Shown here piece by piece: positions 25,819 through 33,971 of a DNA stretch of 64,000 nt. A program made the translations under genes and the position numbers. The stretch comes from an uncultured Clostridia bacterium (GTDB lineage: Bacteria; Bacillota; Clostridia; Oscillospirales; Ruminococcaceae), in the NCBI GenBank assembly GCA_937891895.1, contig CALATN010000218.1, forward strand, positions 1-64,000, read 5' to 3'. The stretch's first letter is position 1, and each line of letters opens with the position of its first letter. Under the pieces are notes generated by a model. It had not been told where the DNA came from. It was given only the letters and a program-made list of their open reading frames with translations, and made no database searches.

Positions 25819-28743
25819 ATGAGTAAAGTGTATTCACTGGGTATCGACGTAGGTTCAACGACAGTTAAAACGGTCATTCTTGACGATAACAGCGAGATAA
25901 TCCGTTCACGCTATCAGCGCCATTTTTCCAAGGTAAGAGAAACGGTTGCGGAGCAGCTGGAGGAAATCGCAAATGAATATTCGGGCTGTGAGTTCCGTTT
26001 AAGCATTACGGGCTCGGCAGGTCTTGGTCTTGCAAATGCGGCAGGTCTGCCTTTTGTGCAGGAGGTTTTCGGTGCGTTTATCGCAGTAAATCACAGCTAC
26101 CCCGACGCTGACGTTGTAATCGAGCTTGGCGGTGAGGACGCTAAAATCATCTTCCTGACTGGCGGCGTTGAACAGCGTATGAACGGCTCCTGTGCAGGCG
26201 GTACAGGTGCGTTTATCGACCAGATGGCTACACTTCTCGGTATTACAACTGACGAAATGGACAATATGGCACTGAAGGCGGAGAAGCTTTATCCTATCGC
26301 TTCACGCTGCGGTGTTTTTGCTAAATCCGACATCCAGCCTTTGCTCAATCAGGGCGCAAAGCGCGAGGATATCGCCGCTTCAATTTTCCAGGCGGTAGTT
26401 GACCAGACAGTTTCGGGTCTTGCTCAGGGACGTGAAATCAAGGGAAAGGTTCTTTTCCTCGGCGGTCCTCTCTCTTTCCAGAAGGGTCTGCGCAAGGCTT
26501 TCGTGAACAGCCTCAAGCTTTCCGACGAGAATGCAATCTTCCCCGAAAATGCGCCTTGCTTTATGGCTTTCGGCTGTGCGCTCCACGCTAAGGAGTCCAG
26601 CGAGCCTATGGCAATTGACGAGGTTATCGAAAGAGTTAAAACAGCAAAGGCGAGCGACGACATCGTAACAGGCGAGCCGCTGTTTACCTCAAAGGAAGAA
26701 TACAACAAGTTCGTTGACCGTCACAAGGCTTGTGACCTCAAATATGCTGATATCAATACCTACGAGGGCGAGGCTTACCTCGGTATCGACGCAGGCTCAA
26801 CAACCACAAAGCTTGTGCTTATCACACCAAAGGGTGAGCTTCTTTATCAGCACTACTGCTCCAGTATGGGCAGACCGCTCGACATTATTTCCTCAAAGCT
26901 GAAGGAAATCTACAGTCTGACAGGCAACAGAATTACTATTGCTTCTTCTGCTGTAACAGGCTACGGTGAAGACCTCATCAAGGCTGGTCTTGGCATTGAC
27001 AACGGTATCGTTGAAACCGTTGCACACTACAAGGCGGCAAGCTTCTTTGAGCCTGAGGTTGACTTCATTATCGACATCGGCGGTCAGGATATCAAGTGCT
27101 TCAAAATCAAGAACAAGGCTATCGACAGCATTATGCTCAACGAGGCTTGTTCCTCGGGATGCGGCTCATTTATCCAGACTTTTGCGCTTGCTCTCGGCTA
27201 CGATATTGCTGAATTTTCTCAGCTTGGACTTTTTGCTGAACGTCCTGTTGACCTTGGCTCACGCTGTACAGTATTTATGAACAGCTCCGTTAAGCAGGCA
27301 CAGAAGGACGGCGCTTCCGTTGAGGATATTTCCGCAGGTCTTTCCGCTTCTATCATCAAGAACGCAATCTACAAGGTAATCCGTGCTAAGTCTACGGACG
27401 AGCTTGGCAAGCATATCGTTGTTCAGGGCGGTACGTTCCTTAACGATGCAGTGCTCCGTTCCTTTGAGCTTGAGCTTGGCAGAAACGTTGTACGTCCTGC
27501 AATTGCTGGTCTTATGGGCGCATTCGGCTGTGCGCTTTATGCAATGGAAAACCGTAAGGAAAAGTCCACGCTTATTCCCGCAGAACAGCTTGAAAACTTT
27601 ACATACTCCGCAAAGCAGATCAACTGTAACGGCTGTACCGCACACTGCGGTCTTACCGTTATCACCTTTGCTGACGGCCACAAATTCATCAGCGGAAACC
27701 GCTGTGAAAAGGGTGCAGGCATAAAGGTGGACGGCGAAAAACTTTGTCTTTACGAATACAAATACAACCGCCTGCTCAGCGTTGTGGAGGAAAAGCCTGC
27801 ACAGCCAAAGGCCAAGGTTGGTCTGCCGCTTTGCCTCGGCTTCTATGAGCAGCTTCCTTTCTGGCACAGAGCACTTACAGACCTTGGTTTTGAAGTTATT
27901 ATCAGCGAGGAAAGTACCCGTGACATCTACTACAAGGGTCAGCATACAATTCCATCCGATACGGTTTGTTACCCCGCAAAGCTTGCTCACGGCCATATTC
28001 TCAGCCTGCTTGAGCGCGGCGCAGATTTCATTTTCTACCCATGTGAAAGCTACAACATCGACGAGGGTCAGAGTGACAACCACTACAACTGTCCTGTTGT
28101 TGCGTACTATCCTGAGCTGTTGAAGGCTAATACAAACGAGCTTAACGATGACAACTTCCTCCACCCGTATATCGACATCAACCTTGAAAAGCACTTTGCC
28201 GAAGCAATGAGCAAGTCCCTTGCAAAGTACGGCGTAACAAAGGCGCAGGCAAAGGCTGTATGGGCCAAGTCCATGGAAGCTATGGAAAGCTACCGCAAGG
28301 ACGTTGTGAAGAAGGGCGAGGAAATTATCGAAAAGGCAAGAGCAAAGAATATGCCGATTATTGTCCTTTCGGGACGTCCTTACCATATCGACCCCGAAAT
28401 CAACCACGGTATCCAGAAGCTTATCACAAGTCTGGGACTCGCTGTTATCACAGAGGACAGCGTTGCTCACCTTGCAGATACACCAACACTTACCGTACTT
28501 AACCAGTGGACTTATCATTCACGTCTTTACCGTGCCGCTAAGTACGTTACAACACAGCCCGATATGCAGCTTGTACAGCTTGTTTCATTCGGCTGCGGTA
28601 TCGATGCTATCACAACCGACGAGGTGCGTTCAATCCTCGAAGACGGCGGCAAGCTCTATACACAGCTTAAAATCGACGAAATCAATAACCTCGGCGCAGC
28701 TAAAATCAGACTCAGGAGTCTGGTTGCCGCAATGTCGAAGTAA
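25819..28743 (+). CDS. 2-hydroxyacyl-CoA dehydratase activase-like protein (BcrAD/BadFG, two domains plus DUF2229)
   Basis: This 974-residue protein contains two activase domains of the ASKHA fold. Each has a phosphate-binding start (LGIDVGSTTVKTVI at residue 5; LGIDAGSTTTKLVL near 320) and an iron-sulfur cysteine region (NGSCAGGTGAFIDQ; NEACSSGCGSFIQT). The C-terminal third has the DUF2229 features CNGCTAHCG, PSDTVCYPAKLAHGH and FYPCESYN. Activases use ATP to push an electron into a radical dehydratase. No dehydratase subunit genes are adjacent, and versions of about 1400 residues are common in Clostridia, so this is a shorter form. The true partner is unknown. Confidence 0.9.
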   Translation: MSKVYSLGIDVGSTTVKTVILDDNSEIIRSRYQRHFSKVRETVAEQLEEIANEYSGCEFRLSITGSAGLGLANAAGLPFVQEVFGAFIAVNHSYPDADVVIELGGEDAKIIFLTGGVEQRMNGSCAGGTGAFIDQMATLLGITTDEMDNMALKAEKLYPIASRCGVFAKSDIQPLLNQGAKREDIAASIFQAVVDQTVSGLAQGREIKGKVLFLGGPLSFQKGLRKAFVNSLKLSDENAIFPENAPCFMAFGCALHAKESSEPMAIDEVIERVKTAKASDDIVTGEPLFTSKEEYNKFVDRHKACDLKYADINTYEGEAYLGIDAGSTTTKLVLITPKGELLYQHYCSSMGRPLDIISSKLKEIYSLTGNRITIASSAVTGYGEDLIKAGLGIDNGIVETVAHYKAASFFEPEVDFIIDIGGQDIKCFKIKNKAIDSIMLNEACSSGCGSFIQTFALALGYDIAEFSQLGLFAERPVDLGSRCTVFMNSSVKQAQKDGASVEDISAGLSASIIKNAIYKVIRAKSTDELGKHIVVQGGTFLNDAVLRSFELELGRNVVRPAIAGLMGAFGCALYAMENRKEKSTLIPAEQLENFTYSAKQINCNGCTAHCGLTVITFADGHKFISGNRCEKGAGIKVDGEKLCLYEYKYNRLLSVVEEKPAQPKAKVGLPLCLGFYEQLPFWHRALTDLGFEVIISEESTRDIYYKGQHTIPSDTVCYPAKLAHGHILSLLERGADFIFYPCESYNIDEGQSDNHYNCPVVAYYPELLKANTNELNDDNFLHPYIDINLEKHFAEAMSKSLAKYGVTKAQAKAVWAKSMEAMESYRKDVVKKGEEIIEKARAKNMPIIVLSGRPYHIDPEINHGIQKLITSLGLAVITEDSVAHLADTPTLTVLNQWTYHSRLYRAAKYVTTQPDMQLVQLVSFGCGIDAITTDEVRSILEDGGKLYTQLKIDEINNLGAAKIRLRSLVAAMSK

Positions 28744-29048
28744 AGAAAAAAATAATGGGTTTCCAAAGGGGACAGTGTCCCCTTTGGTAGGGTTTTTAGG
28801 GGCAACGCCCCTAAATCGCCGTCCGCAGACGGCGAAACTCCTAACCAAACGCTTGCGTTTGGTTTCTTCGCCCGCAGGCGTGCTTTAAGCGCATCTAAAG
28901 GGTGAATTTTGAGGCGGCAAGCCTCAAAAGAGGGATTTTCTGCAAGAGAGAAAATCCCTAACAATGGCGAAGCCATTGTTTACAGCGCACGAAGTCACTG
29001 TCAATCTATCCGCATAAAACAAACCATACACAACAAGGAGAAGTCAAA
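28744..29048. repeat. Intergenic array of eight tandem hairpins
   Basis: This 305-bp gap holds no gene. Perfect or near-perfect stems follow one another: 28763-28787, 28795-28815 (TTTAGGGGC/GCCCCTAAA), 28816-28835 (TCGCCGTC/GACGGCGA), about 28843-28864, about 28869-28880, 28908-28930 (TTTTGAGGC/GCCTCAAAA), about 28931-28960 and about 28961-28981 (AACAATGGC/GCCATTGTT). The stems do not share sequence. The first may end transcription of the activase operon. Confidence 0.85.
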
Positions 29049-29465
29049 ATGAAAAAATTCGCCATAATCACTTTTTTCTGGCTTTTGATTTTTGCTGTTT
29101 CACTTGCTGTCGGAATAAGAGTAGGCTTTTTCATAAGACCAAACGCTGAGGTTTATGCTGTTTGCGGTGATGAGAGTATCAGGCTTTCTGATGAGGATGC
29201 TGAACAGGTTGTCTATATTCTGCGTATGAAGTATGATACAGCAATAAGCGGCAAGTGTCCCCGTGATTATGAGGTTGGCTTTGACATTGACGGAAAACGT
29301 TATGAGATTGCTCTTGACGGGTGCAACAGCGTTGGTGTATATAATGCTGACGGTGAATACATTGGCGGCGGTTGTGCATTTTTTGAAGGCTACTCAGTCA
29401 ATCCCTATTACTATAAATATTTTGACAATGAAGTTATTGGCGAATGTTTAAGTACGGACAATTAA
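29049..29465 (+). CDS. Small membrane-anchored extracytoplasmic protein, unknown
   Basis: This 138-residue protein has one N-terminal membrane helix (about 5-27) and a short extracytoplasmic domain with four cysteines that could form disulfides. I do not recognise a family. AAGGAG precedes the ATG. It is isolated between a hairpin array and the YjbR-HAD gene, with 20 bases to the latter, so the two may be co-transcribed. Confidence 0.65.
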   Translation: MKKFAIITFFWLLIFAVSLAVGIRVGFFIRPNAEVYAVCGDESIRLSDEDAEQVVYILRMKYDTAISGKCPRDYEVGFDIDGKRYEIALDGCNSVGVYNADGEYIGGGCAFFEGYSVNPYYYKYFDNEVIGECLSTDN

Positions 29466-29485
29466 ATATGGGGACGGGGTAAATT

Positions 29486-30331
29486 ATGACACACGAAGAA
29501 ATACTGAAATACTGTCTTTCAAAAAACGGTGCCTATGAAGATCACCCTTTTGGCGATGGGTCAACCGTTGTCAAGGTCAGAAAGCGTATTTTTGCACAGC
29601 TTTTTTATCTGAAAGGCGAACCAATGCTCACATTTAACGGTGATGCTATGACGGGTGATTTTTACAGAGCGATGTTCCCCGACGATGTAAAAAGAGGGTA
29701 TCATTGTCCGCCTGTTCAACAGCCTTATTTCAACACCGTCAATCTGAATGGAAGTGTTCCCAATGAGGAAATTTTGCGAATGCTTGACGGGTCTTACAGA
29801 TATGTTGTTTCAAAGCTTGTAAAGAAGGTGCAGAAAGAATTGGCAATTGATACAAAAAACATAACACACCTTATCTTTGACTGGGGCGACACGCTTATGG
29901 CTGATGACCCCGATATAAAACAGGCAATGTACCTGTGGGACAAAATCACGGTTATGCAGGGTGTTGCGGAAACAATGCCTTATCTGCACGGCAAATATGT
30001 CTGCACGGTCGGCTCAAATGCAGGCGAGTCGGACGCACTTGCTATGAAAAAAGCATTTGAGAGAGTAAGCCTTGACGGTTGTTTTGATTATTATTTCACA
30101 TCAAAGGAGCTGGGTGCAAGAAAACCCGACACAGCTTTCTTTGACAGTATTGTGCAAAAGCTTGGCACGGTTGCTGAAAATGCGGTTATGATTGGCAACG
30201 ATTATGCAAAGGACATTTCGGGTGCTAAAAAAGCAGGTCTGAAAACGGTGCTGATTACTGCGGAAAAGGGAGATTATCCCGACGCAGATTTTGTTGTAAA
30301 AGCATTTGATGAGATTAAAGATATTTTATAG
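29486..30331 (+). CDS. YjbR/MmcQ domain fused to a HAD-family hydrolase
   Basis: This 281-residue protein appears to be a fusion. Residues about 1-118 resemble the YjbR/MmcQ (DUF419) DNA-binding-like fold (HEEILKYCLSKNGAYEDHPF, then YFNTVNLNGSVPNEEIL). Residues about 128-281 are a HAD hydrolase with motif I LIFDWGDTLM, motif II TVGSNAG, a lysine in ARKPDTAFF and motif IV GNDYAKDI. HAD enzymes mostly remove phosphate from small metabolites; the substrate is unknown. The two parts are usually separate proteins. The reading frame is continuous with no sign of a frameshift. Confidence 0.85.
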   Translation: MTHEEILKYCLSKNGAYEDHPFGDGSTVVKVRKRIFAQLFYLKGEPMLTFNGDAMTGDFYRAMFPDDVKRGYHCPPVQQPYFNTVNLNGSVPNEEILRMLDGSYRYVVSKLVKKVQKELAIDTKNITHLIFDWGDTLMADDPDIKQAMYLWDKITVMQGVAETMPYLHGKYVCTVGSNAGESDALAMKKAFERVSLDGCFDYYFTSKELGARKPDTAFFDSIVQKLGTVAENAVMIGNDYAKDISGAKKAGLKTVLITAEKGDYPDADFVVKAFDEIKDIL

Positions 30332-30606
30332 TTTTTATCATAGGAATCACGTCTAAAACGTGTCACTGGCACATTTTAGAGGGCAGTATTGTTTTAAACT
30401 ATAAAAGGAGGGGCGGTCTTGTTCGCCCCTCCTCGGAAAACTGTCGTTTTCCTCACCTCATGCTCCGTTTTATTGCATGGGGAATTTCGCCCTCTGCGGA
30501 GGGCGACCAAAGGCTCTGCCTTTGGAAACCGCAACCTTGAAAGGTTGACGAACTTTTTAGTCAGCAGCGTTGCTGCTGTAAAACACATACAAATAGGAGT
30601 TTTAAA
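30332..30606. repeat. Intergenic hairpin array ahead of argJ
   Basis: Six stems lie within 175 bases. They are AGGAGGGGCG/CGCCCCTCCT (30406-30433), GGAAAAC/GTTTTCC (30435-30452), TCGCCCTC/GAGGGCGA (30487-30506), CCAAAGGC/GCCTTTGG (30507-30525), AACCTT/AAGGTT (30533-30546) and CAGCAGC/GCTGCTG (30562-30578). No promoter with good spacing for argJ was seen, and no arginine operator could be assigned. Confidence 0.8.
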
Positions 30607-31839
30607 ATGGAAAATTTCAAGATTATCGAAGGCGGCGTGTGTGCCGCAAAGGGCTTCAAGGCAAGCGGTCTTTACTGCGGCATCAAGGAGAACCCTACAA
30701 AGAAGAATGACATCTGTCTGATTGTTTCAGACGTTATGTGCAACGCGGCTGGCGTGTACACCTCAAACAAGGTCAAGGGTGCGCCTGTTGTTGTTACAAA
30801 GAACAACCTTGCAAAAAGCGGCGGTAAGGCTATGGCTGTTATCGCAAACTCAAAGAACGCCAACACCTGCAACGCTGACGGCGAGGAAAAGGCACTGGAA
30901 ATGTGCAAGCTTACCGCTGACGCTCTCGGCATTGCACCAGAACAGGTTATCGTTGCTTCAACAGGCGTAATTGGTCAGATACTGCCTATCGAGCCAATCC
31001 GTGAAGCTGTCCCTGAGCTTGTGAAGAAGCTTTCCTACGATGGCAACCTTGAGGCTGCAACTGCTATTATGACAACCGACACCGTGAAGAAGGAGTACGC
31101 TGTTGAATTCGAAATCGGTGGCAAGCTTTGCAAAATGGGCGGTATGGCTAAGGGCAGCGGTATGATTCACCCTAATATGGCTACAACCCTCAACTTTATC
31201 ACAACTGACTGTGCGATTTCTGCTGAGCTTCTCCAGAAAGCACTTTCCGAAATCGTGAAGATTACATATAACTGTCTTTCCGTTGACGGCGACCAGTCCA
31301 CAAACGACACCTGTATGCTTATGTCCTCGGGACTTGCCGAAAATGCGGAAATTACTGAGGAAAACGCTGATTTTGCTACATTCAAGGACGCTCTTTATCA
31401 GGTTATGGCTAACCTTACAAGAATGCTTGCAAAGGACGGCGAGGGTGCTACAAAGCTTCTTACCTGCGTTTGTTCCTCTGCACCTGACCTTGATACAGCT
31501 ATCATTGTTGCAAAGAGCGTAATCCGTTCTCCGCTGTTCAAGTGCGCAATGTTCGGCGCTGACGCTAACTGGGGACGTGTTCTCTGTGCAATCGGTTACG
31601 CTGAGGCTGATTTCGACATCACAAAGGTTGATGTTGACCTTGGTTCAAAGGCTGGACGCATCGCAGTTTGCCGCAACGGTGCAGGTGTAGAATTTTCCGA
31701 GGATGAGGCAAAGGTTGTTCTCACCGAGGACGAAATCGAGATTTACATTGAGCTTAATTCGGGCGACGCAAAGGCAACAGCTTGGGGCTGTGACCTTACT
31801 TATGATTACGTTAAGATCAACGGGGATTACAGGTCTTAA
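30607..31839 (+). CDS. argJ: Glutamate N-acetyltransferase / ornithine acetyltransferase
   Basis: This 410-residue protein transfers the acetyl group between N-acetylornithine and glutamate in arginine synthesis. The self-cleavage and nucleophile site is in KGSGMIHPNMATTLNF, with the nucleophile expected at T193; ADANWGRVLCAIGYA near residue 320 is another family mark. It would be processed into alpha and beta chains. ATAGGAG precedes the ATG. argC, often its neighbour, is not in the window. Two PH-like membrane protein genes separate it from argB. Confidence 0.95.
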   Translation: MENFKIIEGGVCAAKGFKASGLYCGIKENPTKKNDICLIVSDVMCNAAGVYTSNKVKGAPVVVTKNNLAKSGGKAMAVIANSKNANTCNADGEEKALEMCKLTADALGIAPEQVIVASTGVIGQILPIEPIREAVPELVKKLSYDGNLEAATAIMTTDTVKKEYAVEFEIGGKLCKMGGMAKGSGMIHPNMATTLNFITTDCAISAELLQKALSEIVKITYNCLSVDGDQSTNDTCMLMSSGLAENAEITEENADFATFKDALYQVMANLTRMLAKDGEGATKLLTCVCSSAPDLDTAIIVAKSVIRSPLFKCAMFGADANWGRVLCAIGYAEADFDITKVDVDLGSKAGRIAVCRNGAGVEFSEDEAKVVLTEDEIEIYIELNSGDAKATAWGCDLTYDYVKINGDYRS

Positions 31840-31870
31840 TTCGCAATGCGTAATTCGTAATAATTTTACG
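31837..31870. repeat. Second copy of the AATTCG repeat element
   Basis: Units AATTCGCAAT and AATTCGTAAT follow the argJ stop, which itself lies in the element. They match those at 4090-4115. No target duplication was evident. Confidence 0.45.
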
Positions 31871-31887
31871 CAAGGGAGAGAGTAGAA

Positions 31888-32442
31888 ATGACAGAGGGAA
31901 ACGGCACTTTTGACCGTCAGATTGCGGTAAAATTCAATCGTCACCTTGAAAGCGGCGAGTATATCGTGTGGTGCGGAAGGGCACTTGCAAGCAAGGTAAA
32001 CATCAGGCAGATGGGTACAAAGCTGTATTTGATTTTCTTCGCAACGATATGGACAGCTTTTGCGCTGTTCTGGACATTCGGTGTGTTCAGATCGGGTGGC
32101 GGTGTTATGGGTTTTTTCGGTGTACCGTTTATTATTATCGGCATTTTCCTTTTCATCAAGGCTTTCACTACAGGCAGTGAAAAGGCATACTTTGCGGTAA
32201 CGAATATGCGTATTCTGAAAGTCAGCGGGCACGGCTTTGAAATGGAGTATCTGAAAAATGTTTCTTCCGTGCAGATAAATGAAAAGGGCAAAAGGGCTGA
32301 CATTACCTACTCAATCGAGTATCAGGGCGAACAGAACGTAATTGTTGGAAACGGTGCAATCTGCGGGCTTGACCCTGAGGAAGCGGAGAATGTGCGTTAT
32401 ATAATCGAAAGTGAAAGTTCAAAGGCGCATATGTATTCGTAA
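31888..32442 (+). CDS. PH-domain-like membrane protein, copy 1
   Basis: This 184-residue protein starts with a polar region ending in LESGEYIVWCGRA. Two membrane segments follow (about 45-65 and 72-92), then a beta-rich cytoplasmic domain beginning KAYFAVTNMRILKVSG. The FAVTNxRIL phrase is typical of bacterial PH (bPH) domains. GGGAGAG precedes the ATG. The next gene is a clear paralogue. A regulatory or scaffolding role is possible but unsupported. Confidence 0.75.
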   Translation: MTEGNGTFDRQIAVKFNRHLESGEYIVWCGRALASKVNIRQMGTKLYLIFFATIWTAFALFWTFGVFRSGGGVMGFFGVPFIIIGIFLFIKAFTTGSEKAYFAVTNMRILKVSGHGFEMEYLKNVSSVQINEKGKRADITYSIEYQGEQNVIVGNGAICGLDPEEAENVRYIIESESSKAHMYS

Positions 32443-32453
32443 CGGAGGAGAAA

Positions 32454-33029
32454 ATGTCGGAAAATAGCACTAATGGAATTGACGTGTTGCTTGAAAAGAA
32501 ATTCAAGCGGTATCTGAAAAAAGATGAGTGTATTGTATGGGCAGGTGCTTCGCTTGAGGGCTATGAAAGTGGATGGGTTTTTTCTGAAAAAAGCCTGCAC
32601 CTTGTTTTCGGCTTGCTGGTAGGGATTATGACTCTTGTATTTGCAGTTCCGACTATGCTTGTTGATGGCGAAATCAATTTTGTTGCTGTGGCGATTGTAG
32701 CGGTGTGTGTCGTGATTGTTGCAAATTCATTCAGAAAGCCAAAGCTGAAAAAAGCTTTTTTTGCGGTGACCAACAAACGTATACTTACTCTGATATGGGG
32801 ACAGTTATTTCAAACAGCCCTTAAAGATGTTGTTTCGGCAGAGTTGCGGCAGAGAACAGTGTATGAAAGCGGTATGCTGATTGAAGCAAATGACGTTGTA
32901 TACACAATTGAAAAATTATCGGGCAATGTGAGTCGGAAAGATTATATCGGTGGCTTCAGCGAGGAAGATGCGGAATTTGTCCGCAGAATTATTGAGGAAG
33001 AAAGTGCAAAGGCACTTGTTGAATTATAA
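32454..33029 (+). CDS. PH-domain-like membrane protein, copy 2
   Basis: This 191-residue paralogue of the preceding protein has the same layout. A polar start ends LKKDECIVWAGAS, two membrane segments follow, then a domain starting KAFFAVTNKRILTL and a tail FVRRIIEEESAKA that matches copy 1's VRYIIESESSKA. The overall sequence is well diverged, so the duplication is old. It starts 11 bases after copy 1 and ends 26 bases before argB, hence is probably co-transcribed with the arginine genes. Confidence 0.75.
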   Translation: MSENSTNGIDVLLEKKFKRYLKKDECIVWAGASLEGYESGWVFSEKSLHLVFGLLVGIMTLVFAVPTMLVDGEINFVAVAIVAVCVVIVANSFRKPKLKKAFFAVTNKRILTLIWGQLFQTALKDVVSAELRQRTVYESGMLIEANDVVYTIEKLSGNVSRKDYIGGFSEEDAEFVRRIIEEESAKALVEL

Positions 33030-33055
33030 ATAGAAAAAAGTTAGGAGAAAAGAAA

Positions 33056-33940
33056 ATGGATATCACAAATCTTACAAACGATATTAAAATTGAAAACGAG
33101 GTGCGTTCTAAAATTCTTATTGACGCACTCCCATATATTCAGCGCTACAGCGGCAAGATTGTTGTTGTAAAGTACGGCGGCAACGCTATGACAAACGAGG
33201 CTCTGAAAGACGCTGTTATGAGCGACATCGTGCTCCTTTCCCTTGTTGGTGTAAAGGTTGTTCTTGTTCACGGCGGCGGTCCTGAAATCAACGATATGCT
33301 GAAAAGAGTGGGCATCGAAAGCAAATTCATCAACGGTCTGCGCTACACAGACGAGGCTACTGTTGATATCGTTAAGATGGTGCTTTCAGGCAAGGTCAAC
33401 AAGGAGCTTGTTTCCCACCTTATCGAGCACGGCGGCAAGGCTCTCGGTCTTTGCGGCATTGACGGCGGCATGATTACTGCGCACAAGATGGAGGGCGAGG
33501 TTGACCTCGGTTTCGTGGGTGAAATTGTTGACGTGAACACAACTCCTATCATTGACGCTCTTGACAAGGGATATGTACCTGTTATTGCAACTGTTGCCTG
33601 CGATGAGGACGCTCAGACATACAACATTAACGCTGACACAGCTGCTGCAAGAATTGCGGCTGAACTCGGCGCTGAAAATCTCGTACTTATGACAGATATC
33701 GTGGGACTTCTCGAGGACAAGGACGACGACAGCACACTTATCCCTACAGTTCAGGTAAGTGAAGTTCCGTTCATGAAGAAGCAGGGTATCATCAGCGGCG
33801 GTATGATTCCTAAGATTGACTGCTGTGTTGAAGCTGTCAGACGCGGCGTACACAAGACCTGTATTATTGACGGACGTGTTCCTCACTCTATCCTTATCGA
33901 GCTTCTCACTAACGAGGGTATCGGCACACAGTTCATCTGA
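33056..33940 (+). CDS. argB: Acetylglutamate kinase
   Basis: This 294-residue amino-acid kinase phosphorylates N-acetylglutamate, the second committed step of arginine synthesis. VVVKYGGNAM at the start binds phosphate, VLVHGGGPEINDML binds substrate, and the C-terminal VSEVPFMKKQGIISGGMIPKI segment is typical. An N-terminal helix of about 20 residues before the kinase core (VRSKILIDALPYIQRY) is of the type seen in arginine-inhibited hexameric forms, so feedback control is plausible. GGAG precedes the ATG. Confidence 0.95.
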   Translation: MDITNLTNDIKIENEVRSKILIDALPYIQRYSGKIVVVKYGGNAMTNEALKDAVMSDIVLLSLVGVKVVLVHGGGPEINDMLKRVGIESKFINGLRYTDEATVDIVKMVLSGKVNKELVSHLIEHGGKALGLCGIDGGMITAHKMEGEVDLGFVGEIVDVNTTPIIDALDKGYVPVIATVACDEDAQTYNINADTAAARIAAELGAENLVLMTDIVGLLEDKDDDSTLIPTVQVSEVPFMKKQGIISGGMIPKIDCCVEAVRRGVHKTCIIDGRVPHSILIELLTNEGIGTQFI

Positions 33941-33971
33941 TTTTTGGTAATTCATTTGTGGGGGTGTTGTC

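Noticed and set aside
27259..28518. A 419-codon minus-strand frame opposite the activase gene
   Set aside because: The activase carries clear motifs on the plus strand. The minus-strand product has a cysteine- and valine-rich composition typical of antisense translation.
28763..28981. CRISPR array or tRNA cluster in the hairpin-rich gap
   Set aside because: The stems have different sequences with no repeat/spacer pattern, and no cloverleaf or CCA-type acceptor ends were seen.
30406..30578. Insertion sequence remnant
   Set aside because: No terminal inverted repeats enclosing the region, no target duplication and no transposase fragment were found.
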